DNA from: Clostridium sp. AT4 | GTDB lineage: Bacteria; Bacillota; Clostridia; Lachnospirales; Lachnospiraceae | Direction of reading: 5' to 3' | DNA: 64,000 nt | Assembly (NCBI RefSeq): GCF_001517625.2 | Contig: NZ_LN999828.1 | Coordinates: forward strand, 760,303 to 824,302 | Program-made: the position numbers and the translations under genes | Notes under the pieces: generated by a model | Databases searched by the model: none | The model's input: only the letters and a program-made list of their open reading frames with translations | What the model was told of the DNA's origin: nothing | Shown: positions 17,052 to 24,791 of the stretch, one piece after another | Position numbering within the stretch: the stretch's first letter is position 1 | Layout: every line of letters starts with the position of its first letter

Positions 17052-18455
17052 ATGTACAGAAAAGAAATAGAGGGATTTATCGATTCCCACAGGCAGGAGA
17101 TGATTGACGATATCTGCAAGCTCTGCCGGATTAACAGTGAGAAAATGCCCTATACCGAGGGAAAGCCTTATGGCGACGGCGCATTTGATGCCCTTCACGC
17201 TGCTCTGGCTATGATGGAGGATTATGGTTTTTCCATTACCAATTATGATAACTATGTGGGAACAGCTGATTTAAATGATAAGGAGCGCCAGCTGGATATC
17301 CTGGCACATCTGGATGTGGTTCCCGCAGGAGAGGGCTGGACCGTTACAGAGCCCTTTGAGCCTGTGGAAAAGGATGGAAAGCTGTATGGCCGCGGTACGG
17401 CAGATGACAAGGGGCCGGCAGTGGCTGCTCTTTATGCCATGCGTGCTATAAAGGAGCTTGGCATCCCTGTAAAGAAAAATGTGCGCCTGATTTTGGGAAC
17501 CGATGAGGAGTGCGGAAGCAGCGATATCGAGGTGTACTATAAGCGTGAGAAGGAAGCACCCATGACATTTTCACCGGATGCCTCCTTCCCTGTGATCAAT
17601 ATTGAAAAGGGACGCATCCCAGGGGGCTTTTCTGCTTCCTTTGAAGTTTCTGAGGCTCTGCCAAAGATTGTTTCCATTGACGCTGGCATTAAGGTAAATG
17701 TAGTTCCCGGCAAGGCAAAGGCCGTAGTGGCAGGTCTTGAAGCAGAGGTTCTCACTCAGGCTGCGGCTGCGGTTGAAGAGCAGACGGGACTTTCCTTCAG
17801 CTTTGGAGAGACGGAGGACGGAATCCAGATTACTGTTGAAGGAAAGGGCGCTCATGCATCCACTCCGGATGAGGGAAATAATGCTCTTACAGGCCTGTTA
17901 TCCTATCTGGTAAGCCTGCCGCTGGCAGACTGCCCTCAGCTTCAGGCAGTAAAGAGCCTTGTAACCCTCTTCCCTCATGGTGATACCAGAGGAAAGGCTG
18001 TAGGAATCGCCATGGAGGATGAACTTTCCGGTCCTCTGACCCTGGCATTTGATATGCTCACCCTGGATAAAGACCACCTGAAGGGAGCGTTTGACTGTCG
18101 TGCCTGTCTGTGTGCTACGGAGGAGAACAGCTTAAATGTGATCCGCGCCCGTATGGCAGAGGAAGGCCTTACCTTACAGGCAGACCATATGACAGCGCCT
18201 CACCATGTAGACGGAAACTCCCATTTTGTAAAGACACTTTTAAAGGCCTATGAGGAGTATACCGGATTAGAGGGACATTGTGAGTCCACAGGAGGCGGAA
18301 CCTATGTGCATCATCTGGAAAATGGAGTTGCCTTCGGCGCTTCCATGCCAGGTACCGACAATAAGATGCACGGAGCCGACGAATTTGCAGTGATTGACGA
18401 GCTTCTTACCAGTGCAAAGATTTTTGCTCAGGTAATCGTAGATCTGTGCTGTTAA
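17052..18455 (+). CDS. pepV: M20-family dipeptidase, PepV/Sapep type
   Basis: Zinc-dependent cytoplasmic dipeptidase that releases amino acids from short peptides. M20 metal ligands are visible: His86 and Asp88 in HLDVVP, Asp119 in ADDKGP, the Glu152-Glu153 pair in TDEECGS, and a later Asp and His (SPDASF, HGADEF). The long lid insertion that distinguishes PepV from dimeric M20 enzymes fits the 467-residue length. I start at ATG 17052, directly after AGGAGG, rather than the upstream GTG at 17016. The following gene cluster imports methionine, so the neighbourhood concerns amino acid supply. Confidence 0.88.
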   Translation: MYRKEIEGFIDSHRQEMIDDICKLCRINSEKMPYTEGKPYGDGAFDALHAALAMMEDYGFSITNYDNYVGTADLNDKERQLDILAHLDVVPAGEGWTVTEPFEPVEKDGKLYGRGTADDKGPAVAALYAMRAIKELGIPVKKNVRLILGTDEECGSSDIEVYYKREKEAPMTFSPDASFPVINIEKGRIPGGFSASFEVSEALPKIVSIDAGIKVNVVPGKAKAVVAGLEAEVLTQAAAAVEEQTGLSFSFGETEDGIQITVEGKGAHASTPDEGNNALTGLLSYLVSLPLADCPQLQAVKSLVTLFPHGDTRGKAVGIAMEDELSGPLTLAFDMLTLDKDHLKGAFDCRACLCATEENSLNVIRARMAEEGLTLQADHMTAPHHVDGNSHFVKTLLKAYEEYTGLEGHCESTGGGTYVHHLENGVAFGASMPGTDNKMHGADEFAVIDELLTSAKIFAQVIVDLCC

Positions 18456-18497
18456 TTGCCTAATTGCCTTTCAGAGCCGGATGGCAGGAAAAAATTC

Positions 18498-18526
18498 TTG
18501 ACAAACCGGTATAAGTGCGGTATCTT
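18498..18526 (+). promoter_or_regulatory. Promoter of the metNIQ leader transcript
   Basis: A consensus TTGACA (18498-18503), 17-base spacer and TATCTT (18521-18526). Transcription should begin near 18533, before a small stem (TTCCTA/TAGGAA, 18541-18561) and the leader peptide. Confidence 0.75.
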
Positions 18527-18591
18527 TAAAACTGACATTATTCCTAGCAGTATTATAGGAAATGATTACCAGTCCAGGCAGGAGGATTTTC

Positions 18592-18675
18592 ATGAATCAG
18601 TTCAAAGCCATGCAGAATATGGATATGATGAACAGCATGTACATGTGCTGTGTATCCGCGTGCTTTGAAAACTGA
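18592..18675 (+). CDS. Met/Cys-rich 27-residue leader peptide of metNIQ
   Basis: Short reading frame from ATG 18592 to TGA 18673, with an ideal AGGAGG (18580-18585) six bases upstream. The product begins MNQFKAMQNMDMMNSM and has 7 Met (1, 7, 10, 12, 13, 16, 18) and 3 Cys (19, 20, 24) among 27 residues. It lies between a consensus promoter and an intrinsic terminator (18739-18780) that precedes metN. That is the layout of a ribosome-mediated attenuator sensing charged Met- or Cys-tRNA. I see no SAM-I or T-box sequence in this leader. Antitermination pairing was not found by eye, so the mechanism is inferred. A functional metal- or membrane-active micropeptide is the alternative. Confidence 0.72.
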   Translation: MNQFKAMQNMDMMNSMYMCCVSACFEN

Positions 18676-18738
18676 ATGGGAAACGATCTGTATGGATTTG
18701 GAATCATGATATCAATATATTTTGGAGAACGTATCATT

Positions 18739-18780
18739 CGGGGTTGCAGGTCCGTGCAGGACTGCGGCCCCGTTTTGTTT
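18739..18780 (+). terminator. Intrinsic terminator/attenuator ahead of metN
   Basis: CGGGGTTGCAG (18739-18749) pairs with CTGCGGCCCCG (18762-18772) with two G-U pairs, and the stem may extend towards a GTGC-containing loop. TTTTGTTT (18773-18780) follows. It ends 51 bases before metN and 63 bases separate its base from the leader peptide stop. Confidence 0.8.
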
Positions 18781-18831
18781 CTTAGCCGGAGGATGGGAAA
18801 CAGGGGAAGGATTAGAGAAAGGAATGAAGAA

Positions 18832-19848
18832 ATGGATCAGAATAAAGAAGAGGCCATCATACGCCTGGAAGGTCTGGGCAAACAGTTTGCCACGTCAAAC
18901 GGGACCGTGACTGCTTTAGATGACATCAATCTGGAAATCCGCCGGGGAGAGATTTTTGGTATCATCGGTCTTTCCGGAGCAGGAAAGAGTACCCTGGTGC
19001 GCTGTATCAACTATCTGGAGGAACCTACCTCCGGCCGGGTAATCTTTGAGGGAAAAAATCTTTCCGCCATGAAGGAAAAGGAAAAGCGTCTGGCAAGACA
19101 GTCCATGGGAATGATCTTTCAGCAGTTTAATCTGCTGGCCCAGAGAAATGTGCTGCAGAACGTGTGCTTCCCTATGGAGATTGCCCATATGGACAGCAGA
19201 CAGGCAAAAGAGCGGGCAAAGGAGCTGTTAAAGCTGGTCGGACTGGAAGAGAGGATGAACGCATATCCGGCCCAGCTTTCCGGCGGACAGAAGCAGAGAG
19301 TTGCCATCGCAAGAGCCATGGCAACCAATCCCAGGGTTTTATTGTGTGATGAGGCAACAAGCGCCCTGGATCCCAATACGACAAAGTCCATTTTGGAGCT
19401 GCTAAAAAAGATTAACCGGGAAATGGGGATCACAGTGATCATGATCACTCATGAGATGGCAGTCATTGAGGCCATCTGCGACCGGGTGGCGATCATCGAC
19501 CACAGCCATATTGCAGAGTCGGGCAAGGTATCGGATATCTTTTCCGGTCCCAAATCTGATATTGGACGCCAGCTGATTTTAGGAGATACCTCTGATCAGA
19601 CAAAGAATTTCGGCGGTTCCCGTATGATCCGTGTGATCTTTGACGGACGGGAATCCTCTGAGCCGATCATCGCAAATATGATCCTGGCCTGCAAGGCCCC
19701 GGTGAATATCATGCATGCGGATACCAGAGATATCGAGGGAAAGGCTATGGGGCAGATGCTTCTGCAGCTTCCTGAGGATACCGTGGATGCAGACCGGATC
19801 TGCAATTATCTGAGAACAGCCGGAGTAACATTTGAGGAGGTGCACTAG
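18832..19848 (+). CDS. metN: Methionine ABC transporter ATP-binding protein
   Basis: ATPase of the MetNIQ importer for L- and D-methionine. Walker A GLSGAGKST (46-54), Q-loop near IFQQFNLL, signature LSGGQKQRVAIARAM and Walker B VLLCDEATSALD are intact. The C-terminal NIL domain (about 258-338) binds methionine in relatives and gives trans-inhibition, so import can be limited post-translationally. Start chosen at ATG 18832, giving 338 residues, near the family norm. An upstream in-frame ATG at 18676 would put the terminator hairpin inside the coding region. Confidence 0.94.
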   Translation: MDQNKEEAIIRLEGLGKQFATSNGTVTALDDINLEIRRGEIFGIIGLSGAGKSTLVRCINYLEEPTSGRVIFEGKNLSAMKEKEKRLARQSMGMIFQQFNLLAQRNVLQNVCFPMEIAHMDSRQAKERAKELLKLVGLEERMNAYPAQLSGGQKQRVAIARAMATNPRVLLCDEATSALDPNTTKSILELLKKINREMGITVIMITHEMAVIEAICDRVAIIDHSHIAESGKVSDIFSGPKSDIGRQLILGDTSDQTKNFGGSRMIRVIFDGRESSEPIIANMILACKAPVNIMHADTRDIEGKAMGQMLLQLPEDTVDADRICNYLRTAGVTFEEVH

Positions 19849-19850
19849 AG

Positions 19851-20516
19851 ATGACCTTTGATCAGACAACGATCGATATGCTTTTAAAAGGAATTTGGGA
19901 AACCATATACATGGTTTCACTTTCCTCATTTTTATCCTATGTGATCGGTATTCCCGTGGGAATTGCCCTTGTAGTCACAGACAGGGATGGAATCAGTCCC
20001 TTTCCGTTGTTTAACAAGGTGCTTGGCGTTGTGATCAATCTCCTTCGCTCCATTCCCTTCATCATCCTTCTTGTAATGGTCATCCCATTTACCCGCATGA
20101 TCGTAGGAAAGATCATCGGACCCAATGCAGCGGTAGTGCCTCTGGTGATTTCCGCGTTTCCTTACATCAGCCGTATGGTGGAGTCCTCTTTAAAGGAGGT
20201 TGACGCAGGAGTGATCGAGGCAGCCAAGTCCATGGGCGCGTCTGCGGGACAGATTATATGGAAGGTGCTTCTTCCAGAGGCCAAGCCATCCCTTTTAGTG
20301 GGGGCTGCCATTTCCATTACAACGATCATCGGCTACTCTGCCATGGCAGGTACGGTAGGTGCAGGCGGTCTGGGAGATATTGCCATCCGTTACGGTTACC
20401 ACAGATATGAGACAGAGATGATGCTCATTACAGTAGCCCTTCTTGTAGTGATCGTACAGATTATTCAGGAAGTATTTATGCGCATATCAAGAAAGAGCGA
20501 TAAGAGGATCCGGTAA
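19851..20516 (+). CDS. metI: Methionine ABC transporter permease
   Basis: Membrane subunit of MetNIQ, 221 residues with five or so transmembrane helices. The EAA-type coupling loop, EAAKSMGASAGQIIWKVLLPEAKP, should dock onto MetN. It begins two bases after the metN stop, which implies translational coupling. AGGAGG sits inside the end of metN. Confidence 0.94.
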   Translation: MTFDQTTIDMLLKGIWETIYMVSLSSFLSYVIGIPVGIALVVTDRDGISPFPLFNKVLGVVINLLRSIPFIILLVMVIPFTRMIVGKIIGPNAAVVPLVISAFPYISRMVESSLKEVDAGVIEAAKSMGASAGQIIWKVLLPEAKPSLLVGAAISITTIIGYSAMAGTVGAGGLGDIAIRYGYHRYETEMMLITVALLVVIVQIIQEVFMRISRKSDKRIR

Positions 20517-20589
20517 AACGGATCTTAAGCGGCTTAAAAACCGCAGAATACATATCAGGGCCCTGGGCCTGAAAAGAGGAGGAACTATT

Positions 20590-21477
20590 ATGAAAAGAAA
20601 GACATTAGAAACAGCAGTAATCGCAGCAGCATTAGCTGCATCCCTGTTAACCGGCTGCTCCAAACCGGCCGAGGAGACAACAGCAGCGGCAGAAAAGCAG
20701 GAAAGCAAAGCCGATGCAGGACAGGAGAAGAAAGAGAGCCCTGAAAAACTGGAAGAGCTGACCGTAGGCGCAAGCCCTGCCCCCCATGCGGAGATTCTGG
20801 AGGCTGCCAGAGAGGTTTTGGCTTCTAAAGGCTATGACTTAAAGATTGTAGAGTACACAGATTATGTGCTTCCGAACAATGCGCTGGATTCCGGTGATCT
20901 GGATGCAAACTATTTCCAGCACCAGCCTTATCTGGATTCCTTTAATGCCCAGAACGGCACAGAGCTTTCCGGTGTGGCGGTGATCCACTATGAGCCCTTT
21001 GGTATCTATGCAGGAAAGAGCGCTTCTTTAGACGCGATTCCGGAAAAGGGAACCGTTCTTGTTCCAAATGACCTGACAAATGAGGCAAGAGCCCTTCTTC
21101 TTTTAGAGGCCCAGGGTCTGATCACCTTAAAGGAGGATGCAGGTCTGGAAGCAACGAAAAATGATATTGTAGAAAATCCAAAGAACCTTGATATTGTAGA
21201 GATCGAGGCAGCCCAGCTTCCCCGTTCCTTACAGGACGGCGATGTGGCAGTTATCAACGGAAACTATGCCATCGAGGCGGGCTTAAAGGTAAGCGACGCT
21301 TTGGCAACAGAGGACGCGGAATCTCTGGCAGCCCAGACCTACGGAAACGTGATCGCCGTAAGAGCGGGTGAAGAGGAAAGTCCAAAAACAAAGGCTCTCA
21401 TTGAGGCGCTTACGAGTGATGAGGTAAAATCATTTATGGAAAGTACCTATGAGGGTGCGGTTGTCCCTGTATTCTAA
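20590..21477 (+). CDS. metQ: Methionine-binding lipoprotein
   Basis: Extracytoplasmic substrate-binding protein of the NlpA/MetQ family, anchored by lipid at Cys23 in the lipobox LLTGC. A charged, Ala/Glu/Lys-rich spacer (25-55) precedes the binding domain. VGASPAPHAEILE and DANYFQHQPYLD are typical MetQ segments that line the methionine pocket. The 73 bases before it contain two short stems (20532-20547 and a CAGGGCCCTG palindrome), possibly moderating mRNA decay between metI and metQ. Confidence 0.94.
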   Translation: MKRKTLETAVIAAALAASLLTGCSKPAEETTAAAEKQESKADAGQEKKESPEKLEELTVGASPAPHAEILEAAREVLASKGYDLKIVEYTDYVLPNNALDSGDLDANYFQHQPYLDSFNAQNGTELSGVAVIHYEPFGIYAGKSASLDAIPEKGTVLVPNDLTNEARALLLLEAQGLITLKEDAGLEATKNDIVENPKNLDIVEIEAAQLPRSLQDGDVAVINGNYAIEAGLKVSDALATEDAESLAAQTYGNVIAVRAGEEESPKTKALIEALTSDEVKSFMESTYEGAVVPVF

Positions 21478-21510
21478 ATTTTATATTTGAAATTCCCTGT
21501 GCATAGGGAG

Positions 21511-21548
21511 CAGAATGGGCCGGAAATGAATACTTCCGGCTCTTTCTG
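21511..21548 (+). terminator. Probable terminator after metQ
   Basis: GCCGGAA (21519-21525) pairs with TTCCGGC (21534-21540) and is extended by CAGAA/TTCTG. The T content downstream is modest. Confidence 0.55.
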
Positions 21549-21593
21549 CGTATATATGGATAAGAAATAAAACTGCCAGGCAGGAGGGGAAAA

Positions 21594-21854
21594 ATGACGA
21601 TTTGCGATCTCAAACAGAAAGAGGTCATAAATATAAAGGACTGCAAACGCCTGGGTTTCGTAGGAGATGTGGATTTTGATATGAAAACGGGATGCATGAC
21701 CGCTTTGATCGTTCCGGGGCCCGGATGCATCTGCGGTTTTCTGGGGAGGGAAAAGGAGTATATCATTCCCTTTTGCGATATCTGCCAGGTCGGAAATGAT
21801 ATTATCCTGGTGGATGTGAAGGAAAAGAATGTAGAGGAAAAGGTAAAGTGTTAA
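21594..21854 (+). CDS. ylmC: YlmC/YmxH-family sporulation-associated PRC-barrel protein
   Basis: Small protein of 86 residues with one PRC-barrel-like domain: DLKQKEVINIKDCKRLGFVGDVDFD, then REKEYIIPFCDICQVGNDIILVD. In many endospore formers the gene follows sigG and precedes nrdR. Here nrdR is 1.2 kb downstream but sigG is 9 kb away and inverted, a sign of rearrangement. Molecular role is unknown. Starts at ATG behind AGGAGGGG. Confidence 0.88.
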   Translation: MTICDLKQKEVINIKDCKRLGFVGDVDFDMKTGCMTALIVPGPGCICGFLGREKEYIIPFCDICQVGNDIILVDVKEKNVEEKVKC

Positions 21855-21855
21855 A

Positions 21856-21900
21856 CGACTGCCTGCCAGTGACGGGGGATCACTGGCAGGCAGTCGTTTT
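21856..21900 (+). terminator. Strong intrinsic terminator after ylmC
   Basis: A perfect 17-base stem (21856-21872 with 21880-21896) has a 7-base loop and is followed by TTTT. Confidence 0.92.
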
Positions 21901-21950
21901 ATAAGAAAAAGCTGTATGAAAAGCTTGTGCGGGCTTTTGACTTTGGAAGG

Positions 21951-21987
21951 GAGTGCCGGAGCTGTTGGGGGGGATGAACCGGCACTC
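21951..21987. other. Isolated stem-loop between ylmC and aroD
   Basis: GAGTGCCGG (21951-21959) and CCGGCACTC (21979-21987) form a perfect 9-base stem without a T tract on either strand. It lies in the 236-base gap between convergent genes, where I see no reading frame of note. Function unknown. Confidence 0.5.
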
Positions 21988-22090
21988 TGTAAGGAAACAC
22001 TGACTAAAAACTAACACATTTTTTGCTGAAAGGGAAGGGGAATTACTGAAAATGAAATATATTTACTATTATAGAAATACCCTATGTCTG

Positions 22091-22849
22091 CTACAGATTA
22101 TTATGAAGAATATCCAGCACACATTTTAGCTCTCTGGCATCGATCTGTCCGGGAGCGGATGCCTGTCCTGCCAGACCAAAAGTAAGACAGGAGCCAAAGA
22201 TTTCCCCCCAGACACGGCTGATGAGCCCTGTTCCCGCCATGGCCATGGTGACTACAGGACAGGTGAGCTGGCGTCGGGCTGTAACGGTAGCTGTAAGCAG
22301 CGTAAGCACATCTTCCGGACACCGGGGCATCACGGCGATTTTTGCAATATCGGCTCCCAGTTTTTCCATGTGACGCAGCCGTGACAGGAGTTCTCCGCAG
22401 GAGGGGGTGGAGTAAAAGTCATGACTGGAAAAAATGGTTTTTACTCCTTTTTCTTTTGCAAGAGCTGTAAGCTCTGTAATGCTGTCCGGATCAGAGAAAA
22501 GTTCGATATCGATCAGATCGATACAGCCGGAGGCGATTGCCTCCATAGCCAGTGTTTTATATTGCTGAGGCGAGGCCTGGCGCTGTCCGCCTTCTTTTGT
22601 GGTACGGAAGGTGAAAATAAGAGGCGTATTTCCCAAATGTTTTCTGAGACGGGGAAGAAGACCAGTCAGCCGCCCTTCATTAAAAATATCATTCATGTAG
22701 TCTGTCCGCCATTCCACCAGATCCGCCGGATAGGAAGAGAGCGCTTTGATCTCCTCAAAAAGAGCTTCATCCGAAGCTCCCACAAGAGGAATACAGACCT
22801 TGGGAGTGCCTTCTCCCAGACGCAGATTTCTTACATATACACAATTCAT
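22091..22849 (-). CDS. aroD: Type I 3-dehydroquinate dehydratase
   Basis: Third step of the shikimate pathway, Schiff-base mechanism. His143 in SSHDF and the imine-forming Lys170 in IAKIAVMP occupy the same positions as in the E. coli and Salmonella enzymes. LVEWRTDY and FTFRTTKEGG provide the substrate-binding Glu and Arg residues. The 252-residue length is typical. It stands alone on the minus strand, away from aroE and the shikimate kinase at 40-43 kb. Confidence 0.95.
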   Translation of the reverse strand: MNCVYVRNLRLGEGTPKVCIPLVGASDEALFEEIKALSSYPADLVEWRTDYMNDIFNEGRLTGLLPRLRKHLGNTPLIFTFRTTKEGGQRQASPQQYKTLAMEAIASGCIDLIDIELFSDPDSITELTALAKEKGVKTIFSSHDFYSTPSCGELLSRLRHMEKLGADIAKIAVMPRCPEDVLTLLTATVTARRQLTCPVVTMAMAGTGLISRVWGEIFGSCLTFGLAGQASAPGQIDARELKCVLDILHNNL

Positions 22850-22946
22850 TTTGATCCGCCTTTCACTGCAGTATAGTTTGTTTTTTTATTATAGCAAAAA
22901 AATTCCGATCCATCCAATGATTTTCATTGGTCTGGTTACAAAGTTC

Positions 22947-22975
22947 TTGCACTTGAGAAGTGTTTCGGTTAAAAT
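22947..22975 (+). promoter_or_regulatory. Promoter of nrdR
   Basis: TTGCAC (22947-22952), a 17-base spacer and TAAAAT (22970-22975), about 60 bases before the nrdR ATG. Confidence 0.55.
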
Positions 22976-23035
22976 AAATGCAAATAAAGACATAAATTGT
23001 CATCATTTTATATAAAGAAGGGAAGTGCAAGCCAT

Positions 23036-23488
23036 ATGAAATGCCCCTATTGTAATGAAGCAGATACGAAAGTAATTGATTCCCGTCCCGCAGACGATAA
23101 CAGTTCCATCCGCAGACGCCGCCAGTGCGAGCGCTGCGGGAAGCGTTTTACAACCTATGAAAAACTGGAAACCATGCCCCTTATGGTGATTAAAAAGGAT
23201 AATACCAGAGAGGCATATGACCGCTCCAAGATTGAAGCCGGTATCATCCACTCCTGCCATAAGCGCCCCGTATCTCCCCAGCAGATCGGAGTTATGATCG
23301 ATGAGATTGAGAATCAGATTTTTAATCGGGAGGAGAGAGAGATATCTACTGCGGTGATCGGTGAACTGGTTATGGAAAAGCTTAAGCAGGTGGACGAGGT
23401 TGCATATGTGCGTTTTGCTTCCGTGTACAGAGAGTTTAAGGACGTGAGCACCTTTATGGAGGAGCTGGGAAAACTTCTCAAAAAATAG
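23036..23488 (+). CDS. nrdR: Transcriptional repressor NrdR
   Basis: Nucleotide-sensing repressor of ribonucleotide reductase genes. A zinc ribbon with Cys3, Cys6, Cys31 and Cys34 binds DNA together with the Arg-rich SSIRRRRQC. The ATP-cone (about residues 48-138) senses ATP/dATP. I start at ATG 23036 (MKCPYCNEAD), which gives the standard 150 residues, rather than the in-frame ATG at 22997. No reductase gene occurs in this window. Confidence 0.95.
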   Translation: MKCPYCNEADTKVIDSRPADDNSSIRRRRQCERCGKRFTTYEKLETMPLMVIKKDNTREAYDRSKIEAGIIHSCHKRPVSPQQIGVMIDEIENQIFNREEREISTAVIGELVMEKLKQVDEVAYVRFASVYREFKDVSTFMEELGKLLKK

Positions 23489-23506
23489 GAGAAAGGCAAA
23501 AGGATT

Positions 23507-24028
23507 ATGTTTGAACCATTTTACCCTCAGGAAATTTGGGACTCCACATATGATATCCCCTTTGAAACCTGGAAGGACAGGGGGATTAAGGGCGTGATCT
23601 TTGATATTGACAATACGCTGGTGCCTCATGGCGCACCTGCCGATGAGAGAGCCATTGCTTTGTTTGAACATTTAAAAAAGCTGGGATTTAAAACCTGTCT
23701 TCTTTCTAATAATAAAGAAGCCAGAGTAAAGCCTTTTGCGTCGCAGGTGAAAAGTCCTTATATCCATAAGGGAGGAAAGCCCTCAAAGAGAGGGTATAAA
23801 AATGCCATGGCCTGTATGGGGACAGGGCCGAAGGAAACTCTCTTTGTGGGAGACCAGCTGTTTACGGACGTATATGGAGCAAACCGGGCAGGACTTAAAA
23901 GCATTCTTGTAAAGCCCATTGACCCTAAAGAGGAGATACAGATCGTGCTCAAACGGTATCTGGAACGGCCTGTGCTTTATTTTTACAGAAAAAGCCGTAA
24001 AAAGAACTTGAAAAACATGGACACATAG
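23507..24028 (+). CDS. yqeG: YqeG-family HAD-IIIA phosphatase
   Basis: Haloacid dehalogenase-type phosphatase of 173 residues. Motif I is FDIDNTLV with nucleophile Asp33 and Asp35, motif II LLSNN, and motif [15 protein letters not shown]. Relatives are related to mitochondrial phosphatidylglycerophosphatase, so a lipid phosphate substrate is possible but unproven in bacteria. It follows nrdR after 18 bases, so the two are likely co-transcribed. Confidence 0.88.
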   Translation: MFEPFYPQEIWDSTYDIPFETWKDRGIKGVIFDIDNTLVPHGAPADERAIALFEHLKKLGFKTCLLSNNKEARVKPFASQVKSPYIHKGGKPSKRGYKNAMACMGTGPKETLFVGDQLFTDVYGANRAGLKSILVKPIDPKEEIQIVLKRYLERPVLYFYRKSRKKNLKNMDT

Positions 24029-24036
24029 TATAAAAT
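24008..24036 (+). promoter_or_regulatory. Promoter of efp inside the yqeG 3' end
   Basis: TTGAAA (24008-24013), a 17-base spacer and TAAAAT (24031-24036). The predicted start near 24043 places the structured element at 24052-24113 directly at the transcript 5' end. Confidence 0.5.
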
Positions 24037-24051
24037 ATAAAAGATTAGATA

Positions 24052-24113
24052 TACAGGGGACCGCCAAAGGCAGGTCATGCCCTGGCGGGCGCTGGAGAGA
24101 AAAGCGTCCTGTA
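24052..24113 (+). ncRNA. Compact three-way-junction leader upstream of efp
   Basis: The closing stem is TACAGG/CCTGTA (24052-24057, 24108-24113) with one further G-U pair. Inside it are two arms. The first is CCGCCA/TGGCGG (24061-24066, 24083-24088), continued by GGC/GCC with a 7-base loop. The second is CGCT/AGCG (24090-24093, 24103-24106) with a 9-base purine loop. The ribosome site AAGGAGG (24125-24131) lies outside. No terminator is present, so translational control or stability is more likely than attenuation. I do not recognise it as a known riboswitch class. Confidence 0.5.
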
Positions 24114-24140
24114 CAAAGAACGTTAAGGAGGAATATCTTT

Positions 24141-24698
24141 ATGATATCAGCAGGCGATTTTAGAAATGGAATTACACTGGAGATCGAAGGACAGGTAGTG
24201 CAGATCCTTGAGTTCCAGCACGTTAAACCAGGCAAGGGCGCTGCTTTCGTACGTACCAAGTTAAAAAATGTGATCAACGGCGGTGTGGTTGAGCGCACCT
24301 TCCGTCCAACTGAGAAATTCCCGGCAGCAAGAATTGACCGTGTAGATATGCAGTATCTGTATGCAGACGGCGATCTGTACAACTTTATGAACACAGAGAA
24401 CTACGAGCAGCTGGCATTAAACCAGGATCTGATCGGCGATGCGTTAAAGTTCGTTAAGGAAAACGAGATCTGCAAGGTCTGCTCCTACAACGGCAACGTA
24501 TTCTCTGTAGAGCCTCCTCTTTTTGTAGAGCTGGAGATCACAGATACAGAGCCGGGCTTTAAGGGCGATACAGCAACCGGTGCAAGCAAGCCTGCAACTG
24601 TAGAGACCGGCGCTGTTGTAAGCGTACCGCTGTTCGTAGAGATCGGCGACAGGATCAAGATCGATACAAGAACCGGCGAGTATCTGTCCCGTGTATAA
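24141..24698 (+). CDS. efp: Translation elongation factor P
   Basis: Binds between the P and E sites of ribosomes stalled on polyproline and promotes peptide bond formation. The domain I loop KPGKGAAF carries Lys32, the position modified in other bacteria. Domains II and III ([23 protein letters not shown] and the conserved C-terminal [14 protein letters not shown]) are complete at 185 residues. I saw no EpmA/EpmB or YmfI-type modification gene nearby. Preceded by its own promoter and a structured leader. Confidence 0.96.
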   Translation: MISAGDFRNGITLEIEGQVVQILEFQHVKPGKGAAFVRTKLKNVINGGVVERTFRPTEKFPAARIDRVDMQYLYADGDLYNFMNTENYEQLALNQDLIGDALKFVKENEICKVCSYNGNVFSVEPPLFVELEITDTEPGFKGDTATGASKPATVETGAVVSVPLFVEIGDRIKIDTRTGEYLSRV

Positions 24699-24726
24699 TT
24701 CATTTGTATGTGAGAAAATGTAGGAT

Positions 24727-24755
24727 TGCTCCGGCTTCACTGCCGGGGCAGTTTT
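24727..24755 (+). terminator. Probable terminator between efp and argS
   Basis: TGCTCCGGC (24727-24735) pairs with GCCGGGGCA (24742-24750) with one G-U pair, followed by GTTTT. The T tract is short, so some read-through to argS is possible. Confidence 0.6.
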
Positions 24756-24791
24756 GCATCTATAAGAAGTGCAGAAAAGGAGAAACGTGGA

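Noticed and set aside
18648-18658. CTGTGTATCCG as antiterminator partner of the metN terminator arm
   Set aside because: Only about nine of eleven positions pair, three of them G-U, and a ribosome paused at the Met codons would cover it.
18676-18831. Upstream extension of metN
   Set aside because: It would contain the terminator hairpin, and the residues do not resemble any MetN. The family start fits ATG 18832.
18533-18831. SAM-I riboswitch or T-box in the metNIQ leader
   Set aside because: I could not find the conserved T-box AGGGTGGNACCGCG segment or SAM-I core motifs, and the translated peptide explains the region better.
21951-21987. Stem-loop as aroD or ylmC terminator
   Set aside because: There is no T tract on either strand, and ylmC already has a perfect terminator at 21856-21900.
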